Below, piece after piece: positions 36,133 to 43,998 of a DNA stretch of 64,000 nt. The stretch's first letter is position 1. The number at the start of each line of letters is the position of its first letter. The notes beneath the pieces are model-generated. The model searched no databases and had not been told where the DNA came from. It saw only the letters and a program-made list of their open reading frames with translations. Position numbers and translations under genes: made by a program. Source of the DNA: Nonomuraea jiangxiensis (lineage in GTDB: Bacteria; Actinomycetota; Actinomycetes; Streptosporangiales; Streptosporangiaceae); assembly GCF_900099965.1 (NCBI RefSeq), contig NZ_FNDJ01000003.1, positions 496,001 to 560,000 of the forward strand. Direction: 5' to 3'.

Positions 36133-36475
36133 GCACTCCCCGGCGGCGAGGACTGACTCCCCGATGGGATGTCAAGTACCGCCAGCCAGGCCGCCATCGC
36201 CGCTGGTATGAGGCATTCGCCCTATGCCGGATGGGTTTTCGCCACGCAGCGTGAGCATGCCGCCTTGAGCCGGGCGGATCATCGACAGCCCAGGAGCGAA
36301 AGATTTCACACCTCGGTTGAGGATTCTTTACCGATCATTGGACCGTTCCGAAACACTCTCACCTCGCTGCCCTAACGTCTGCCGGGAGCGCTTCGCGAGA
36401 TCGGTTCATCATGCGAAGCGCGTATATCAAGATCACCAACTCTGATATATCGTGGAGGTACGGAGGGGATGTTGT
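36133..36475. other. Intergenic region before vapBC
   Basis: No gene is convincing. A small ORF at 36169-36375 has no ribosome binding site or family. The 3' part (36300-36475) is AT-richer and carries the vapBC control region. Confidence 0.5.
36423..36449. promoter_or_regulatory. Inverted repeat, candidate VapBC operator
   Basis: TATATCA (36423-36429) and TGATATA (36443-36449) are perfect 7-bp arms with a 13-nt spacer, ending 27 bp before the vapB ATG. Such AT-rich inverted repeats are typical of autoregulated toxin-antitoxin operons. Confidence 0.55.
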
Positions 36476-36676
36476 ATGCGTACAGTTATCGACATCGACA
36501 AGGATCTCCTGGAGCTCGCTCAGCACGAACTGGGGACGTCGACCATGAAAGAGACCGTCAACGCTGCCCTCAAGGAGATCGCCGAGAGGGCCAAGCGGCG
36601 CGAAGCCTTCGAGTACTGGCGTACCCGGGACAATACCGACCTCCTGGATTCGGACATCCAAAGGCATGCGTGGTAG
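36476..36676 (+). CDS. vapB: VapB-type antitoxin
   Basis: A 66-residue protein with a ribbon-helix-helix N-terminus (MRTVIDIDKDLLELAQHELG, TMKETVNAALKEI) and a short acidic/aromatic C-terminus that would block the toxin. A GAGGGGA ribosome binding site is present. The toxin start overlaps its end by 7 bp. It probably binds the inverted repeat upstream. Confidence 0.85.
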   Translation: MRTVIDIDKDLLELAQHELGTSTMKETVNAALKEIAERAKRREAFEYWRTRDNTDLLDSDIQRHAW

Positions 36677-37101
36677 CCACGGGCGTGGTCTACCTCATCG
36701 ACAAGAGCGCGCTGGCGCGCATGCCGCACCCGACGGTCCACCAGGCACTCGAACCGCTCATGCTCGACAAGCAGCTGGCCATCTGCGAGGTCACGCAACT
36801 CGAGGTCCTCTTCAGCGCACGCGATCCCGAGGGCTACGAGCGGGACCTCTACCACCTGCGCGAGGACTTCCGTCTCCTGTCCACCCAGGGCAGGGAGGTG
36901 GGTGCCCGAGCCGTGGACGTTCAGGCGATGCTCGCGCGCAAGTCACGTCACCGGGCGGTCGGAGCCAACGATCTGCTGGTCGCGGCCTGTGCCGAGGTGC
37001 ACGGGGCGACGATCCTGCACTATGACCGCGACTTCGACATCATCTCCGAGGTCACGGGGCAACCGTCGCTCTGGGTGGTCCCGCCTGGATCCGTGCCCTG
37101 A
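36670..37101 (+). CDS. vapC: VapC-type PIN-domain toxin ribonuclease
   Basis: A 143-residue PIN domain with the acidic residues Asp11 (YLIDKSAL), Glu40 (CEVTQLEVL), Asp101 (GANDLLVAA) and Asp119/121 (HYDRDFD). VapC toxins cleave tRNA or rRNA when free of antitoxin. The GTG at 36670 overlaps vapB; GTG 36685 is an alternative. The acidic quartet is intact, so the toxin should be active. Confidence 0.86.
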   Translation: MVATGVVYLIDKSALARMPHPTVHQALEPLMLDKQLAICEVTQLEVLFSARDPEGYERDLYHLREDFRLLSTQGREVGARAVDVQAMLARKSRHRAVGANDLLVAACAEVHGATILHYDRDFDIISEVTGQPSLWVVPPGSVP

Positions 37102-37420
37102 GCCCGAGCCTCGATGATCGACCTCCATGGCCGCGCCCCATGGAGGCGTCCCGTTGCCGCGTCCCAGGGCCAGGTGGCCGCGTCCCAGGGCCATGCGCCT
37201 GAGAGTCTCGTGTCCTGAGGCCGGCGAGCCTCCGGGGCCGTGTCGGGGGCCACCCAAGGTCCTGTGCTCCAAGCGGACGAACGTGCCCCGCTTGGGCCGG
37301 GCGTCCACCCGGGCCTGGGCAGGGCGCGCCTCCGGGGCCGGTCCCGGGAGCACGGGCTGGGGTCGGGGCGAAAGTGCGGTCGGGAGAGTGGGATGAGGGT
37401 TCGGGAAGTGGGGCTGGGGG
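37102..37420. other. Gap with hairpin and direct repeats
   Basis: This 319-bp gap between convergent genes is GC-rich. It carries a hairpin and a 17-bp direct repeat (GCCGCGTCCCAGGGCCA at 37156-37172 and 37177-37193; period 21 bp). No gene is supported. Confidence 0.55.
37122..37146. terminator. Perfect 9-bp hairpin after vapC
   Basis: CCTCCATGG (37122-37130) pairs with CCATGGAGG (37138-37146) around a 7-nt loop, 20 bp after the vapC stop. No T-run. Confidence 0.5.
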
Positions 37421-38140
37421 TCAGGCTGTGGTGACGACCTGGAAGCCCTCCGCGTAGTGGCCCTCGTCGAGGCCGGCCTGTTCGGCCCAGGCGGCGAAGC
37501 GGGACTTCACGAAGTCGAGGAAGCCTTCCACGTGGGAGATCTGGCTGCCATGCGACTGCAGGGCCGCGAGCTTGCGGTCCATGGCCTCCGTGATGTCCAC
37601 CCAGTGGTTGGGGGTCGAGCCGCCGTTCAGCCACACCTCCCGTACGGTCCACGCCTCCAGGCCCTCGTCCTTGACCAGTTCGGGGAACGCGTAGGGGTTA
37701 CGGGCGTCCGGGTAGACCGCGTCGAGGGCGGCGCCGCCCACCGCTCGGTGGTCGGGGTGGCTGGGGGCGACGTGCTGGTAGTTGCGATCCGGATGGTGGG
37801 TGATGACCAGGTCGGGACGTACCTGGCGGATCACTCTGGCGATGTCGCGGCGCAGGTCGAGCGAGACCGTCACCTGACCGTCCGGATAGCCCAGGAAGCG
37901 TACGTCCGTGACGCCGACCGCCTTGGCGGCGGCCAGTTGTTCGGTCCGGCGGAGCTCGGCCATGCCGGAATTGTCCAGGGTGCGCTCGTTACCGCCCGCG
38001 TCGCCGTCCGTGACCAGCAGGTAGGTGACCTCCACCCCCTTGTCGACGAACAACGCCACGCTCCCCGCCGAACCGAAATCGACGTCGTCCGGGTGGGCTG
38101 TCACGACGAGAACCCGGTTGATCTCGGTTTCCGGCAGCAT
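37421..38140 (-). CDS. PIG-L family deacetylase
   Basis: From the ATG at 38140 (GGAAAGGGGAACC ribosome binding site) the protein has 239 residues. The zinc motif AHPDD is at 15-19, with a later His in PSHPDH. It resembles GlcNAc-type deacetylases of the MshB/LmbE superfamily. Possible jobs are mycothiol-conjugate, antibiotic or wall-sugar deacetylation. No biosynthetic neighbours to choose among them. Confidence 0.87.
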   Translation of the reverse strand: MLPETEINRVLVVTAHPDDVDFGSAGSVALFVDKGVEVTYLLVTDGDAGGNERTLDNSGMAELRRTEQLAAAKAVGVTDVRFLGYPDGQVTVSLDLRRDIARVIRQVRPDLVITHHPDRNYQHVAPSHPDHRAVGGAALDAVYPDARNPYAFPELVKDEGLEAWTVREVWLNGGSTPNHWVDITEAMDRKLAALQSHGSQISHVEGFLDFVKSRFAAWAEQAGLDEGHYAEGFQVVTTA

Positions 38141-38236
38141 GGTTCCCCTTTCCTGAACTTTGCTTTCAGCACAACCTCCGCACCGACGACGGCATTCCGG
38201 GCGCCGACTGTCGGTGGGGCGTCTTAACCTAGGTAG

Positions 38237-40495
38237 GTGCCGACCCAAGTCTCTGTAGACCACCCCCTGCTCGACGGTCTCAACCCGCAGCAGCGCGAGG
38301 CCGTGATCCATCACGGCAGTCCGCTGCTCATCGTGGCCGGGGCGGGATCAGGCAAGACGCGGGTGCTGACCCATCGCATCGCCTACCTGCTGGCCGAGCG
38401 CAAGGTGCATCCGGGCGAGATCCTGGCGATCACCTTCACCAACAAGGCCGCCCGCGAGATGAAGGAGCGCATCGACAAGCTGGTCGGGCCGCGTTCCAAG
38501 GCGATGTGGGTGATGACGTTCCACAGCGCGTGCATGCGCATCCTGCGGCGGGAGGCCAAGCGGCTGGGGTTCCCGTCCAGCTTCTCGATCTACGATCAGG
38601 CCGACTCGCAGCGGCTCATGGCGATGGTCTGCCGGGAGATGGACCTCGATCCGAAGCGCTATCCGCCGCGCTCGTTCTCGGCCCAGGTCAGCAACTTCAA
38701 GAACGAGCTGATCGACTACGAGACCGCGATCGACAAGGCGGGCTCGCATCTGGAGAAGACGCTCGCGCAGGCGTACAAGGCCTATCAGCTCAAGCTGACC
38801 GAGGCCGGCGCGATGGACTTCGACGACATCATCATGAACACGGTGACGTTGTTCCAGCTCTTCCCCGAGGTGGCCGAGCACTACCGGATGCGGTTCAGGC
38901 ACGTGCTGGTCGACGAATACCAGGACACCAACCACGCCCAATACATCCTGATCAGAGAGCTCGTCGGGCATCCGGAGCTGCGCACGACCGACGGCGACGT
39001 GGTGCGGGCGGGGGCCGACCAGTCGGAGCTCTGCGTGGTGGGCGACGCCGACCAGTCGATCTACGCGTTCCGGGGCGCGACGATCCGCAACATCCTGGAG
39101 TTCGAGCGGGACTACCCGGACGCCCGGACCATCCTGCTGGAGCAGAACTACCGCTCCACTCAGAACATCCTGGCCGCCGCCAACGCCGTGATCGCCCGCA
39201 ACGAGTCGCGCAAGCCCAAGAACCTCTGGTCCGACCAGGGCGACGGCGCCAAGATCGTCGGCTACGTCGCCGACAACGAGCACGACGAGGCCATGTTCGT
39301 GGCCCAGGAGGTCGATCGGCTCAGCGACGAGGAGGACGTCAAGGCGGGCGACGTCGCGGTGTTCTACCGGACCAACGCCGCTTCCCGGGTGTTCGAGGAG
39401 ATCTTCATCCGCACCGGGCTGCCCTACAAGGTCGTCGGCGGCGTGCGGTTCTACGAGCGCAGAGAGGTCAAGGACCTGCTGGCCTACCTGCGCGTGCTCG
39501 CCAACCCGGCCGACGTGGTGTCGCTGCGGCGCATCCTCAACGTGCCCAAGCGCGGCATCGGCGAGCGGGCCGAGGCGATGATCGAGGCGCTGTCGTCGCG
39601 CGAGCGCATCTCGTTCTGGGACGCGTTGCGGCGGGCCGACGAGGCGCACGGGATGGCCACGCGCTCGCTCAATGCCGTACGCGAGTTCGTCGCGCTGCTG
39701 GAGGAGCTGATCGACAAGGCGGCGGGCATGCCGCCGTCCGCGCTGGCCGAGGAGGTGCTGGTGGCCACCGGCTACCGTGCCGAGCTGGAGGCCTCCGAGG
39801 ATCCACAGGACGAGTCCCGGCTGGAAAACCTCAACGAGCTGATCTCCGTGGCGTCCGAGTTCGAGGAGGCCAATCCGGAGGGGACGCTGGTGGAGTTCCT
39901 GGAGCAGGTCTCGCTCGTGGCCGACGCCGACCAGATTCCCGACCAGGACGGCGGGCAGGGGGTCGTCACGCTGATGACCCTGCACACGGCCAAGGGGCTG
40001 GAGTTCCCCGTGGTGTTCCTGACGGCCATGGAGGACGGTGTGTTCCCGCACATCCGCTCGCTCGGGGAGCCGAAGGAGCTGGAGGAGGAGCGGCGGCTGG
40101 CCTATGTCGGGATCACCCGGGCCCAGCAGCGGCTCTACATCACCCGGGCGGCCGTGCGCAGCTCGTGGGGGGCACCCTCGTTCAATCCCGCCTCGCGCTT
40201 CGTGAACGAGGTGCCGGGCAAGCTCATCGACTGGCGTACCGATCCGGAGAAGTCCGCCTGGAGTGCCGCGACGCGACGGGAGCCCGCGCCGCGTGCGGCC
40301 GCCGCTCCGAAGGCGGCCGGCGGGCGCACTGTGCCCTCGCTGACGCCCGGGGACCGGGTCACGCACGACGCGTTCGGGCTGGGCACGGTGGTGTCCGTGG
40401 ACGGGGTCGCGGAGAAGACCAAGGTCAAGATCGACTTCGGTAGTGGCGGGGAGAAGACGCTACTGCTGGCCTACGCCCCACTCGAAAAGCTCTGA
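38237..40495 (+). CDS. pcrA: ATP-dependent DNA helicase PcrA/UvrD
   Basis: A 752-residue superfamily 1A helicase. Walker A GAGSGKT is at 35-41, the DEYQDTN box follows, then GDADQSIYAFRGA, QNYRSTQ and VTLMTLHTAKGLEFPVV. The C-terminus has the PcrA-type tudor-like RNA-polymerase-interacting segment (GDRVTHDAFGLGTVVSVDG). It works in repair, rolling-circle replication and transcription-coupled repair. GTG start. A G-run repeat follows its 3' end. Confidence 0.95.
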   Translation: MPTQVSVDHPLLDGLNPQQREAVIHHGSPLLIVAGAGSGKTRVLTHRIAYLLAERKVHPGEILAITFTNKAAREMKERIDKLVGPRSKAMWVMTFHSACMRILRREAKRLGFPSSFSIYDQADSQRLMAMVCREMDLDPKRYPPRSFSAQVSNFKNELIDYETAIDKAGSHLEKTLAQAYKAYQLKLTEAGAMDFDDIIMNTVTLFQLFPEVAEHYRMRFRHVLVDEYQDTNHAQYILIRELVGHPELRTTDGDVVRAGADQSELCVVGDADQSIYAFRGATIRNILEFERDYPDARTILLEQNYRSTQNILAAANAVIARNESRKPKNLWSDQGDGAKIVGYVADNEHDEAMFVAQEVDRLSDEEDVKAGDVAVFYRTNAASRVFEEIFIRTGLPYKVVGGVRFYERREVKDLLAYLRVLANPADVVSLRRILNVPKRGIGERAEAMIEALSSRERISFWDALRRADEAHGMATRSLNAVREFVALLEELIDKAAGMPPSALAEEVLVATGYRAELEASEDPQDESRLENLNELISVASEFEEANPEGTLVEFLEQVSLVADADQIPDQDGGQGVVTLMTLHTAKGLEFPVVFLTAMEDGVFPHIRSLGEPKELEEERRLAYVGITRAQQRLYITRAAVRSSWGAPSFNPASRFVNEVPGKLIDWRTDPEKSAWSAATRREPAPRAAAAPKAAGGRTVPSLTPGDRVTHDAFGLGTVVSVDGVAEKTKVKIDFGSGGEKTLLLAYAPLEKL

Positions 40496-40586
40496 CGACC
40501 GAGCCGTTGGCAGCCCGACCGTGCCCGGTTTAGCTCGCGCCGTGCCCGCTTAGCCCGGCCCGTGCCCGGTTAGGCCGTGGCGTGTC

Positions 40587-40624
40587 GGGTTGGGTCGGGC
40601 CGGGTTGGGTCGGGCCGGGTTGGG
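40587..40624 (+). repeat. Tandem 15-bp G-run repeat, potential G-quadruplex
   Basis: Two copies of GGGTTGGGTCGGGCC plus a partial third give eight GGG tracts in a row, each separated by 2 nt, on the pcrA coding strand. This satisfies the G3-N2 rule for two stacked intramolecular quadruplexes in DNA or in the pcrA 3' transcript. It starts 92 bp after the pcrA stop. Confidence 0.75.
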
Positions 40625-40776
40625 CCGGTGCCCGATGGGACGCTCTGATTGCGCTGCTGGCGGCTGTGCCCCGCTGAAGAGGCTCCGGGCCTGGCCCGAT
40701 TCGCCGAGGTGCCCCGGTTCTCCGAGGCGGTTGGGTGAAGGGCTGCCGAATCGCCCCGCCGTGCAAGCGGGCACAG

Positions 40777-40867
40777 GCGCGGAGTGGGCGCGGGCGCGGA
40801 ACAAGCGTGGGCGTGGCGCAGGCGCGGGCGCGGAGCGGGCACGGGCGCGGAACAAGTGCGGGCGTGG
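40777..40867. repeat. Imperfect 40-bp direct repeat, 51-bp period
   Basis: Copy 1 at 40777-40816 and copy 2 at 40828-40867 differ at 4 of 40 positions; both contain GGGCGCGGAACAAG. It lies in non-coding GC-rich DNA between pcrA and the L,D-transpeptidase gene. Confidence 0.65.
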
Positions 40868-40875
40868 GGTGGGGT

Positions 40876-40907
40876 GGGGCCGCCCCCTCCAGGACGAGGG
40901 CGGCCCC
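40876..40907 (-). terminator. Hairpin downstream of the L,D-transpeptidase gene
   Basis: GGGGCCGCCC (40876-40885) and GGGCGGCCCC (40898-40907) form a perfect 10-bp stem with a 12-nt loop, 12 bp after the transpeptidase stop. No T-run follows on the minus strand. Confidence 0.5.
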
Positions 40908-40919
40908 GCGTTAGGGAGG

Positions 40920-41912
40920 TCAGCTCTTGAGTGCGCTGCCCTTCTTCCACTCGGTCCAGTTGAGCTGCCAGTAGCTCCAGCCGTTGGTCCAGTCCAGCTT
41001 GCGCTTGGTGCCGGTGATCTTGACGACGTCACCGCGCTGGGCGATGCCGTAGAACCACTTGGCGCCAGCCGGGGTGGCCCGTACGCAGCCGTGGCTCATG
41101 TTGGAGCGGCCCAGGTACTGGTAGTAGCCGGCGCTCTGGTGGACGTACTCGCCGCTGTCGGAGATGCGGACCGCCCAGGGGATCTGCTCCTTGTAGTAGC
41201 GCGGGTCCTTGGGATCCGTCACGCCCATCCAGCCGGAGGTCATGGTCTCCATGGCCTTCTTGCCCATGGTGAGGTGCACGCCGCTGGTGGTGAGGAAGAC
41301 GTCCACGCCGTTCTTGACCATGCCGCCGCTGCCGGCGCTGATCGGGATCTTCTTGGCGATCTTGCCGTCGCGGTAGACCTTCATCTGGTGCTTGCGGGTG
41401 TCGACGACGGAGATGTTGGAGGTGCCGACGGCGAAGCGGCGGGAGACGTCCTTGCCGCCGGTGTTGCCGGGTAGTTGTGACAGGCGCGCGGTGAAGAGGA
41501 CCTTCTGGTGGGGCTTCCAGTACGTCTTCGTCCGGTAGATGACCTTGCGTGCCGACACCCACCGCCAGGCGCCCTCGACCGGCTTGTCCGCCTGCACGTC
41601 CAGCAGGGCCTCCACGTCGGCCCTGGCCTTGACGTCACGATCGAACGTGACGATGATCGGGAAGCCCACGCCGACCTTCTCGGTCTTCTCCCCCATCGGG
41701 GTGATGTCGGCGATCTTGAGCGTGACCTTCTTCGCCGGGGCACTGGGGACGGGCGTCGCCGGGGGCGTGGTGGCCGGCGCCGCGACGCCGGCCGCGGCGA
41801 CCGCCCGGGCCGGGGCGGCTGAACTCAGGGGTACGGGGGCGGTCTCCGCCGCGCAGGCCGTCATGGCGACCAGCGCGACCAGGGCAGGCAGCATCCGTGG
41901 GACGCGGTTCAA
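40920..41912 (-). CDS. L,D-transpeptidase (YkuD) lipoprotein with Ig-like domain
   Basis: 330 residues. Lipoprotein signal (VAMTAC, Cys20), an Ala/Pro-rich linker (about 25-60), one Ig-like domain (about 62-162) and a YkuD catalytic domain (about 165-305) with His258 and SHGC at 273-276 (nucleophile Cys276). The C-terminal tail is Trp-rich (WSYWQLNWTEWKKG), as in LdtMt2-type enzymes. It makes 3-3 cross-links in peptidoglycan outside the membrane and should be insensitive to most penicillins. A direct repeat lies about 80-100 bp upstream. Confidence 0.9.
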   Translation of the reverse strand: MNRVPRMLPALVALVAMTACAAETAPVPLSSAAPARAVAAAGVAAPATTPPATPVPSAPAKKVTLKIADITPMGEKTEKVGVGFPIIVTFDRDVKARADVEALLDVQADKPVEGAWRWVSARKVIYRTKTYWKPHQKVLFTARLSQLPGNTGGKDVSRRFAVGTSNISVVDTRKHQMKVYRDGKIAKKIPISAGSGGMVKNGVDVFLTTSGVHLTMGKKAMETMTSGWMGVTDPKDPRYYKEQIPWAVRISDSGEYVHQSAGYYQYLGRSNMSHGCVRATPAGAKWFYGIAQRGDVVKITGTKRKLDWTNGWSYWQLNWTEWKKGSALKS

Positions 41913-41990
41913 GGGGGTTACTCCTGGGCTATGTATTTATCTCCTTAGAGTTTGACAATGGGGATCATCCTTTTGTCGGCGCAGAAGGGA

Positions 41991-42010
41991 TAACGTTCCC
42001 GTAACGTTCC
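41991..42010. promoter_or_regulatory. Tandem TAACGTTCC repeat upstream of the transpeptidase gene
   Basis: TAACGTTCC occurs at 41991-41999 and again at 42002-42010, 11 bp apart, 79-98 bp upstream of the transpeptidase ATG. An 11-bp direct repeat with GTAAC/ATAAC half-sites resembles MtrA-type response-regulator boxes near wall-hydrolase genes (family knowledge). Confidence 0.4.
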
Positions 42011-42047
42011 AAATACGCCCAGTACCCCCTGATCCAGGGGAGTCGTA

Positions 42048-42680
42048 CTAGACCAGGCGGCGGGCCGTGGCCCAGCGGGACAGCTCGTGCCGGTTGGAGA
42101 GCTGGAGCTTGCGCAAGACCGACGACACGTGCGTCTCCACGGTCTTGACGGAGATGAAGAGCTCCTTGGCGATCTCCTTGTACGCGTAGCCGCGCGCGAT
42201 CAGCCGCAGCACCTCCCGCTCCCGCTGCGTCAGCGAGTCGAGCTCCGGGTCGATCGACGGCGCCTCCGACGAGGCGAACGCGTCCAGCACGAATCCCGCC
42301 AGCCGCGGCGAGAAGACCGCGTCCCCCTCGGCCACCCGGCGGATGGCGTCGGTCAGCTCCTTGCCACTGATGTTCTTGGTCACGTAGCCGCGGGCACCGC
42401 CCCTGATCACGCCGATCACGTCCTCGGCGGCGTCGGAGACCGACAGCGCCAGGAAGCGGACCTGGGAGCCCGCGCCCAGCACCCGGCGCAGCACCTCCTG
42501 GCCGCCGCCCCCAGGCATGTGCACGTCCAGCAGGACCACGTCGGGCCGGTGCTCGGCGATCGCCTTGACGGCCGTCTCCACGTCCTCGGCCTCGCCCACC
42601 ACCTCGATCGAGTCGCCCAGCTCAGCGCGTACGCCGGAGCGGAACAGCCGGTGGTCGTCGACGATCAGTACGCGGGTCAT
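42048..42680 (-). CDS. Response regulator, NarL/LiaR family
   Basis: A 210-residue response regulator. The receiver domain has Asp52 (VVLLDVHMP) as phosphoacceptor; the LuxR-type HTH follows (LTQREREVLRLIARGYAYKEIAKEL is split here only by description, with the recognition helix near SVKTVETHVSS). It pairs with the upstream PspC-kinase gene, which overlaps its start by 4 bp. The set resembles envelope-stress LiaSR/VraSR systems. Confidence 0.92.
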   Translation of the reverse strand: MTRVLIVDDHRLFRSGVRAELGDSIEVVGEAEDVETAVKAIAEHRPDVVLLDVHMPGGGGQEVLRRVLGAGSQVRFLALSVSDAAEDVIGVIRGGARGYVTKNISGKELTDAIRRVAEGDAVFSPRLAGFVLDAFASSEAPSIDPELDSLTQREREVLRLIARGYAYKEIAKELFISVKTVETHVSSVLRKLQLSNRHELSRWATARRLV

Positions 42681-43885
42681 GCCTTCTCCACTTTCATGGT
42701 CAACATCACTTCCGTGCCCTCACCGGGCGAGGTACGCACCCTGGCCACGCCTCCGTGACGCTCCATCCGCCCGATGATGGACTCACGGATCCCCATCCTG
42801 TCGAGCGGCACCGTCTCAAGGTCGAAGCCCTTGCCCCGATCCTTCACGAAAATCGTGATCTCTTCACCCTCAACTTCGGCGTACACGGAAATGGACGGAC
42901 TCTCAGAGTATTTGGCCGCGTTGACCATCGCCTGCCTGGCCGCCTTCAGGGTGGCGCCCAGCTTGCCCGCCGAGTCCAGGGCGATGTCCCCGACGCAGAC
43001 GACCTCGATCGGGACGCCGTGCGCGTCCTCCTCCTCGGCCGCGATCCTGCGTACGGCGGCCGCCAGCGTCGCGTCGGCGTCCTGGGCCGGCTGGTAGAGC
43101 CAGTTGCGCAGCTCGCGTTCCTGGGAGCGGGCCAGGCGGGCGACCTCGCGCGGGTCGTGCGCGACGCGCTGGATCAACGTGAGCGTGTGCAGCACCGAGT
43201 CGTGCACCATGGCGGCCACCTCCGCCCGCTCCTCCTGCCTGATGCGCTCGCGCCGCTCCAGCTGCAGTTCCTTCCACAGCCCGGCGAGCCAGGGCGCGGC
43301 GATGACCGCCAGGCCGCCCACCACCACGATCGTGAACACCAGGCCGGGCCGGGCCTGGTCGAGCTCGCCCTGGGCGGCCAGGAACCCGATCGCGCCGATG
43401 ACGACGAGGACGACGCCGATCAGCGTGCGGACGCGGTTCTTCCTGATGCTGAGCGTCGCGCCGCTCATCCAGCTCTTGCGGCGTTCCGGGTCGGCCTGCT
43501 GCCAGAGGATCAGCGCGCCGATTCCGCCGACAGCGAACGGCAGCATGCCGATCCCGCCCTTCGACGCACCCGTCAGCCAGCCGAACGCGAGCAACGCCAT
43601 GCCGACCGCGCTGAACGCGGCAAGCTGGCTCCAGTCCCGCTGCGGCGGCTGTCCCGCGTACGGCTGCCGCGGCGTGACCATCCACAACACCGCGTACGCC
43701 ACGACGCCCACGCCGTCGACGACACTGAGCAGCACGAACATCAGCCTGATCACCACGGGATCAAGCGAGAGCTGCGCCGCCAGCCCTTGAGCCACGCCTC
43801 CGAGCAGGCGGCCCTCCATGGGGCGCGTCATCCGGCGATAGGGCAGGTCGCCGGTGGGCTCGGCAAGAGTCTTCTGGTCAGCCAT
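42677..43885 (-). CDS. PspC-domain sensor histidine kinase
   Basis: 402 residues. A PspC domain (about 18-72) precedes several membrane helices (about 85-200), then a HisKA_3 dimerisation segment with His228 (AAMVHDSVLHTL) and a C-terminal ATPase domain (VKDRGKGFDLETVP). It should sense envelope state through the membrane part and phosphorylate the response regulator encoded next. Start at ATG 43885; 43924 is a longer possibility without a ribosome binding site. It is divergent from another PspC gene. Confidence 0.9.
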   Translation of the reverse strand: MADQKTLAEPTGDLPYRRMTRPMEGRLLGGVAQGLAAQLSLDPVVIRLMFVLLSVVDGVGVVAYAVLWMVTPRQPYAGQPPQRDWSQLAAFSAVGMALLAFGWLTGASKGGIGMLPFAVGGIGALILWQQADPERRKSWMSGATLSIRKNRVRTLIGVVLVVIGAIGFLAAQGELDQARPGLVFTIVVVGGLAVIAAPWLAGLWKELQLERRERIRQEERAEVAAMVHDSVLHTLTLIQRVAHDPREVARLARSQERELRNWLYQPAQDADATLAAAVRRIAAEEEDAHGVPIEVVCVGDIALDSAGKLGATLKAARQAMVNAAKYSESPSISVYAEVEGEEITIFVKDRGKGFDLETVPLDRMGIRESIIGRMERHGGVARVRTSPGEGTEVMLTMKVEKA

Positions 43886-43932
43886 AACATGGCCATAGTC
43901 ACACGTGCAGGACGTCTCGGGCATCAGGGAAC

Positions 43933-43956
43933 GACCCCCGGGTCAGGTCAGGGGTC
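43933..43956. promoter_or_regulatory. Short inverted repeat between the divergent PspC genes
   Basis: GACCCC (43933-43938) and GGGGTC (43951-43956) are 6-bp arms with a 12-nt spacer in the 113-bp divergent region. It could be the response-regulator site; weak evidence. Confidence 0.3.
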
Positions 43957-43998
43957 TCCCGGATGCGGACCCGTCGCCCCCCGGTCCACCATGGTTGT

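Larger units (their letters stand above)
40496..40919. other. Repeat-rich gap after pcrA
   Basis: No gene is supported. The 424 bp hold a G-run repeat (40587-40624), a 51-bp-period repeat (40777-40867) and a hairpin (40876-40907). Open frames through this stretch are caused by low complexity and repeat lengths divisible by three. Confidence 0.6.

Noticed and set aside
36169..36375. Small ORF upstream of vapB
   Set aside because: No ribosome binding site or family resemblance, and it overlaps the probable vapBC control region.
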